Below are positions 59,576 through 64,000 of a stretch of 64,000 nucleotides of DNA, in pieces. Every line of letters starts with the position of its first letter. Position 1 is the stretch's first letter. The stretch spans positions 36,821-100,820 of the forward strand of contig JANQEA010000062.1 of the NCBI GenBank assembly GCA_028278555.1, read 5' to 3'. Below the pieces are notes generated by a model. That model saw only the letters and a program-made list of their open reading frames with translations, ran no database searches and was not told the origin of the DNA. A program made the position numbers and the translations under genes. Origin of the DNA: Candidatus Bipolaricaulota bacterium (GTDB lineage Bacteria; Bipolaricaulota; Bipolaricaulia; UBA7950; UBA9294).

Positions 59576-61600
59576 ATGGCAAGTCGAACGCGAGTGATGT
59601 GGATCGCGCTGATCAGCGCGGTCGTTCTGTCGGGGATCGTGGTCCCGCTGTGGGTGACGGCCGGCACGGAGGAGATCGGGTTCACGGCGACGCTCTACGC
59701 GGACGTGATTCGGTTCGAAGCGAACGGCGCAGCGGGCGTGCGGGTGGCGATCTACGACTTGGCGGAGAACGAGCTGTGGGACTCGGGTGTGGTGTTCGGC
59801 GACACCGTCGACTGGGATCGGACAAACGGACTGGGAGAGCGCCTGGCGAACGGGTACTACCTCTACGTTGCGCAAGCGTGGGATGCGAGCGATCGCCTGA
59901 TCCTGAACAAGACGGGGAAGGTCGTTCTGCTGCCCGGGGATCGGGTCGAGCTGAAGACGGCGCCGGTGGCCTCGAGTCCTCCTGGAGAAGATCCGTGGAG
60001 GAATGACGATCCGCTCTACGGCCCGAAGGCATACGACACGACCGATTGGCACGTCAGCAATCGCATCGGCGTGGGGACAGATGCTCCGGCCTACCCATTC
60101 CACGTGAAGCGGACGACGTTGGGGACGGCGTTCGCCGTGGAGGACAGCGGCGGGTACACGCTGAGCTTCTACTCGGACAACAGCGGCAACGGGACGATGT
60201 GGATCAAGGGCGGTGGCGCGAACAAGATCAAGCTGACCGGTAGCGGCGACAGCTACATGAACGGCGGCAACGTCTACATGACGGGCGGGAACTTCGGGAT
60301 CGGAACCGCTGCGCCGTCGTATCAGCTCCACATCTACCGTGCAGCGCTGGGGACGGCGTTCGCGGTGCAGGACTCGGCCGGATACGCGCTGAGCTTCTAC
60401 ACGGATGGTGCGGCGTCGGGGACGCTGTGGATCAAGGGGAGCGGCGCGAACACGCTGAAGCTGACCGGCTCGGGCGACAGCTACATCACTGGCGGCAATC
60501 TCGGCATCGGGACGACGAGCCCGAGTCAAGAGCTAGATGTCTCCGGCGACATCAACTGGAGTGGTTCGCTCTATCAAGGCGGAACCCTTCTCCTACACTT
60601 CTCCGGAATCAACAGCATGTTCTTCGGAGTCGAAGCCGGGAACACTGGGTCGACTGGAGCTGGCAACACCGCTGTCGGATGGAGGGCCTTGTGGAAGAAT
60701 ACGAACGGGCTCGGCAACACTGGAGTTGGCCGTAGCGCCCTGCGGGAAAACTCCACGGGTGATGCCAACACCGCCGTCGGAGACGCCGCGCTGGTGAACA
60801 ACACGGACGGAAGCAGCAACACCGCTGTCGGCAACGGCGCGCTGATCCTCAACACGACAGGCGATAGCAACGTCGCCATTGGCGACGACACGATGTACTA
60901 CAATGACAGTGGAAGTGGGAACACCGCCGTCGGGTACTTCGCGTTGGAGGACAGCCTCGGGAACAACAACACCGCCGTCGGGTACGACGCGGTCAAGAAC
61001 CTGTCGAGCGGCAACCTGAACACCGGTGTCGGGCACAACGCGCTTGTGAGCCTCACGACCGGAAGCAACAACATCGCGCTCGGCAACAGCGCAGGTCAGA
61101 ACTGTAGCACGGGCAGCTACAACATCTACATCGGAAACGGCGGCGTGAGCGAGTCGAACACGACGCGGATCGGCGACGGAAACCAGACGAGGACGTTCAT
61201 CTCCGGGATCTGGAACGTGGCGATTGCAGGCGGAGCACAGGTTGTTGTCGACTCCAATGGACAGCTGGGGAACGCGGGACTCAGCTCGCAGCAATTCAAG
61301 CGCGATATCCTCGACCTCGGTACATCGAGCGGGTTCCTCTATGACCTCCGACCGGTCAGTTTCCGCTTCAAGGAGGAAATCGATCCGATCGGGGTTCCGC
61401 AGTACGGTCTGATTGCCGAGGAAGTCGCCGAAGTGGCGCCGGAGCTTGTCCTTACCGACGAGTCGGGAGATCCGCAGGTCGTCCGCTACGAGCTGTTGAC
61501 GCCGTTGCTGCTGAATGAACTGCAACGTCAGCAGGAGACGATCGGGCAGCTCCTGTTGCGGATCGAGGCGTTGGAGGCGAAGGTCGAGTCATTGAAGTGA
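59576..61600 (+). CDS. Secreted fibre protein with FlgD-like Ig, head repeats and S74 domain (copy 2)
   Basis: 674 aa. A signal peptide or N-terminal anchor (MWIALISAVVLSGIVVPLWVTAG) is followed by a FlgD-like Ig domain (residues ~38-125: FEANGAAGVRVAIYDLAENELW, GYYLYVAQAWDASDRLI). Then come two related ~75-residue beta-repeat units (both with GTAFAV and KLTGSGDSY), head repeats of the NTAVGxxAL type, and a C-terminal S74 domain with LSSQQFKRDILDL and LLNELQRQQETIGQ as coiled-coil tail. Good Shine-Dalgarno. Its first ~250 codons are nearly identical at DNA level to the next gene, a recent duplication or gene conversion. Confidence 0.8.
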   Translation: MASRTRVMWIALISAVVLSGIVVPLWVTAGTEEIGFTATLYADVIRFEANGAAGVRVAIYDLAENELWDSGVVFGDTVDWDRTNGLGERLANGYYLYVAQAWDASDRLILNKTGKVVLLPGDRVELKTAPVASSPPGEDPWRNDDPLYGPKAYDTTDWHVSNRIGVGTDAPAYPFHVKRTTLGTAFAVEDSGGYTLSFYSDNSGNGTMWIKGGGANKIKLTGSGDSYMNGGNVYMTGGNFGIGTAAPSYQLHIYRAALGTAFAVQDSAGYALSFYTDGAASGTLWIKGSGANTLKLTGSGDSYITGGNLGIGTTSPSQELDVSGDINWSGSLYQGGTLLLHFSGINSMFFGVEAGNTGSTGAGNTAVGWRALWKNTNGLGNTGVGRSALRENSTGDANTAVGDAALVNNTDGSSNTAVGNGALILNTTGDSNVAIGDDTMYYNDSGSGNTAVGYFALEDSLGNNNTAVGYDAVKNLSSGNLNTGVGHNALVSLTTGSNNIALGNSAGQNCSTGSYNIYIGNGGVSESNTTRIGDGNQTRTFISGIWNVAIAGGAQVVVDSNGQLGNAGLSSQQFKRDILDLGTSSGFLYDLRPVSFRFKEEIDPIGVPQYGLIAEEVAEVAPELVLTDESGDPQVVRYELLTPLLLNELQRQQETIGQLLLRIEALEAKVESLK

Positions 61601-61660
61601 GTCGGTGTATCGGGGGCTGCTGCATCCCCTGAAGCGGCGATCATCGAGACTGCAGCACGC

Positions 61661-61702
61661 GCAGGCAGAGAGGAAGGCGCATCCTCCTCTCTGCCTGCTT
61701 CT
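61661..61702 (+). terminator. Terminator after fibre copy 2
   Basis: GCAGGCAGAGAGGA pairs perfectly with TCCTCTCTGCCTGC (14 bp, 10-nt loop), followed by TTCT. Confidence 0.75.
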
Positions 61703-61761
61703 TACAAGTGGATCACAAAAAGCAAAGCCTTCAGCAGTTCGTGCTCGTCCTAGGCTGATTC

Positions 61762-61791
61762 TTGCCGATTCAGGAAGAGTCAACCTATACT
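61762..61791 (+). promoter_or_regulatory. Promoter of fibre copy 3
   Basis: TTGCCG (61762-61767), 18-nt spacer, TATACT (61786-61791). AAGGAGGAG precedes the ATG at 61830. Confidence 0.6.
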
Positions 61792-61829
61792 CCCCTGACT
61801 TGGCGTGCATCTGCGAAGGAGGAGCATAC

Positions 61830-64000
61830 ATGAACCGATGGCCTCGGAGGGCGACTCTGTGGGTTGTGTTGTGCGGAGCGATGATCGCGGCGGTGCTCGT
61901 GCCGCTTCTGGCGATGGGAGATTCGGAGGAGATCGGCTTCATGGCGACGCTCTACGCGGACGTGATCCGGTTCGAGGCGCACGGCGCAGCGAGCCTGAGG
62001 GTGACGATCTACGACCTGTCGGAGAACGAGCTGTGGGACTCGGGTGTGGTGTTCGGCGACACCGTCGACTGGGATCGGACGAACGAACAGGGAGAGCGCC
62101 TGGCAAACGGGTACTACCTCTACGTCGCACAGGCGTGGGATGCGGGCGATCGCCTGATCCTGAACAAGACGGGGAAGGTCGTGCTGCTGCCCGGGGATCG
62201 GGTCGAGCTGAAGACGGCGCCGGTGGCCTCGAGTCCTCCTGGAGAAGATCCGTGGCGGAATGACGATCCTCTCTACGGTCCGAAGGCGTACGACACGACC
62301 GATTGGCATGTCAGCAACCGTATCGGCGTGGGAACGGATGCGCCGAGCTACCCATTCCACGTGAAGCGAACGACGCTGGGGACGGCGTTTGCCGTCGAGG
62401 ACAACACCGGCTACACGCTCAGCTTCTACTCGGACAACACCGGTACCGGAACGATGTGGATCAAGGGCGGTGGGGCGAACAAGATCAAGCTGACCGGGAG
62501 TGGCGACAGCTACATCAACGGCGGCAACGTCTACATGACGGGTGGGAATCTGGGCGTGGGGACCGCGAGTCCTTCTTACCCGTTGCATCTGAGGCGGACA
62601 TCGGCCGGCACAGCGTTCGGCGTCCAAGACCCTGCGGGGTACGCGCTGAGTCTCTACACAGATGGAGAGGCAAGCGGAACGCTTTGGATCAAGGGAGATG
62701 GATCGAACACGCTGAAGCTGACCGGTGAGGGCGACAGCTACATCGCCGGCGGGAGCCTCGGCGTTGGGACGACGAGTCCGACGACGACCCTCGATGTGAT
62801 AGGTACGGGTCGGTTCACCGGCGCGCTGACGGTCGGAGCCTACACCTTGCCGAACGTCGATGGGACGAACGAACAGGTGCTGACGACCGACGGAAGCGGA
62901 ACGGTCAGCTGGCAGACGGTCTCCGCTGGTGGCGCGAGCTACTGGGCGCTCGACGGCGACGATATCTGCAACTCGAACGCTGGCAGTGTCGGCGTCGGCG
63001 TCACGACGCCGACGGCTGCGCTGACGGTGGAGTCAGATGATGCGAGCAATCCGGCAATCCTCGGCACCAACACGAGTGGCTACAACGGGGTGATGGGAGC
63101 TGCTGACGGTTTCCTCGCTGGCGTGTGTGGGTTCAACAACGGAGATCCGGGCGGCCCTGGCCTATTCGGTTGGAGCTTCAACAGCACAGGCCTCCTTGCG
63201 AACAGCGCTAGCGGCACGAACATCATCGAGGCCCGGGACGGCAACGGAACCTCCGGAGATTTCGGGGATGACATCACGCGGTTCCGTGTCGAGCGAGACG
63301 GAGACGTCTATGTCAATGGAGAGCTGACGGTCGGCGCATACAAGTTCCCAAACACAGATGGGGCAGACGGGCAGGTTCTCGCGACGGACGGTAGCGGCGT
63401 ACTGAACTGGACGAGCACCTCCGGCGGTTCGAGCAACTGGATGCTCAGTGGAAACGACCTCTACAACAGCAACTCCGGCAATGTCGGCATCGGCGACACG
63501 ACGCCGGATCAGAAGCTCGACGTCAATGGAAGCATCGAGCTGAATGGCCGGCTCTACATGGGCTCCGATCGATTCCTGCATCACTACGGAACAGACAACA
63601 CGTTCCTCGGAATCGGCGCGGGAAACTTCTCAACGAGCGGAGACAACAACACGGGAGTCGGCAAGGAAGCGCTCTACTCGAATGCGGGCGGCCACAACAA
63701 CGTGGCGCTGGGGGCTGAGGCGATGCGCTCGAATACGAGCGGATACGAGAACACGGCCGTCGGTGTGTCCACCCTGCTCGACCTCACAAGTGGATCTACC
63801 AACACAGCCGTCGGTTACCGCGCACTTCCAGGGATTGAGGACGGCATCTCGAACATCGCTCTCGGATCGGGAGCGGGTGAATCCCTGACGAGTGGATCCT
63901 TCAACATCTACATTGGCCACGATGGCGTGACAACCGAGTCGAATGCGATTCGGATCGGAAACGGCTCCGATCACAACGCTGCGTATATGGCGGGGATCCG
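61830..64000 (+). CDS. Secreted fibre protein (copy 3), cut by window edge
   Basis: 723 codons visible, still open at the window end. N-terminal hydrophobic segment (TLWVVLCGAMIAAVLVPLLA), then the same FlgD-like Ig domain and beta-repeat units as copy 2. From about residue 320 it diverges, with spacers such as LPNVDGTNEQVLTTDGSGTVSWQT and FPNTDGADGQVLATDGSGVLNWTS that recur, and YadA-like head repeats again near the end (NTGVGKEAL, NTAVGYRAL). Longer than the other copies. An S74 C-terminus is expected but lies outside. Confidence 0.8.
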   Translation, partial: MNRWPRRATLWVVLCGAMIAAVLVPLLAMGDSEEIGFMATLYADVIRFEAHGAASLRVTIYDLSENELWDSGVVFGDTVDWDRTNEQGERLANGYYLYVAQAWDAGDRLILNKTGKVVLLPGDRVELKTAPVASSPPGEDPWRNDDPLYGPKAYDTTDWHVSNRIGVGTDAPSYPFHVKRTTLGTAFAVEDNTGYTLSFYSDNTGTGTMWIKGGGANKIKLTGSGDSYINGGNVYMTGGNLGVGTASPSYPLHLRRTSAGTAFGVQDPAGYALSLYTDGEASGTLWIKGDGSNTLKLTGEGDSYIAGGSLGVGTTSPTTTLDVIGTGRFTGALTVGAYTLPNVDGTNEQVLTTDGSGTVSWQTVSAGGASYWALDGDDICNSNAGSVGVGVTTPTAALTVESDDASNPAILGTNTSGYNGVMGAADGFLAGVCGFNNGDPGGPGLFGWSFNSTGLLANSASGTNIIEARDGNGTSGDFGDDITRFRVERDGDVYVNGELTVGAYKFPNTDGADGQVLATDGSGVLNWTSTSGGSSNWMLSGNDLYNSNSGNVGIGDTTPDQKLDVNGSIELNGRLYMGSDRFLHHYGTDNTFLGIGAGNFSTSGDNNTGVGKEALYSNAGGHNNVALGAEAMRSNTSGYENTAVGVSTLLDLTSGSTNTAVGYRALPGIEDGISNIALGSGAGESLTSGSFNIYIGHDGVTTESNAIRIGNGSDHNAAYMAGI

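Overview
This is a gene-dense, GC-rich bacterial chromosome segment. The core genes are ordinary bacterial ones: cmk-plsC-rpsA, era, gmk, tig-clpP, pheS, cysS, fabF, deoC and hup. Mixed with them are genes more typical of archaea or thermophiles: gatE-gatD, a DUF763 protein, an Mbh/Mnh-type antiporter module and a COG2426 membrane protein. Together with the arrays of lineage-specific secreted proteins, this suggests a deep-branching, poorly cultivated phylum. Bipolaricaulota/Acetothermia is my best guess, but it is inferred from gene content and not proven.

Layout. 0-7.3 kb: the start of glnS (minus strand, cut by the window edge), then an array of a secreted, probably outer-membrane beta-barrel family. 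The array has two single-unit genes, one double-unit gene and one decayed remnant, several with similar GC-rich terminators. 7.4-9.8 kb: tRNA-Gln(CTG), diverging from a MEMO-family gene, yicC and gmk. 9.9-15.3 kb (minus): a tightly overlapping set running amidohydrolase, ispE, cmk, plsC, rpsA, hup. 15.4-22.3 kb: era, a GAF/PAS diguanylate cyclase, a COG3375 protein, deoC, an orphan atpC-like gene and fabF. 22.3-25.5 kb: pheS (minus), a Xaa-Pro peptidase and a PKD lipoprotein. 25.6-30.0 kb: a seven-gene Mnh/Mbh cation-antiporter operon without full-length MnhA, in which one subunit carries a solute-binding-like domain. 30-37.6 kb: a HAD phosphatase, a three-gene ABC-2 exporter, a COG2426 protein, cysS, a second HAD protein and a Cys-rich secreted protein.

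37.7-45.1 kb is an accessory island with less extreme base composition, flanked by gene-poor DNA. A housekeeping-type promoter (TTGTCT-17-TATACT) drives five co-directional genes: a type I asparaginase with an extra C-terminal domain, a small unknown protein, a KGGxGR (ParA/MinD-like) ATPase with a V4R-like C-terminus, a second asparaginase, and a HerA-type ATPase. Both asparaginases keep their catalytic motifs. Pairing HerA with an enzyme is a known theme in anti-phage systems (Sir2-HerA, DUF4297-HerA). I know of no described system with this composition, and it is my main candidate for something new.

45.2-48.5 kb: gatE-gatD, the archaeal-type Glu-tRNA(Gln) amidotransferase, present in a genome that also has GlnRS and tRNA-Gln. 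48.8-57.2 kb (minus): a methyltransferase, an isochorismatase-like hydrolase, a DUF3052 fusion, DUF763, an amidohydrolase, clpP, tig, an M50 protease and rqcH (ribosome-associated quality control). 57.4-64.0 kb: three tandem secreted fibre-like proteins with head-type repeats. The first two end in S74-type chaperone domains; the third runs off the window.

Promoters follow the usual sigma-70 pattern, with TATACT or TACACT common as the -10. Several -10 boxes lie only 6-9 nt upstream of the start codon, which suggests frequent leaderless transcripts.
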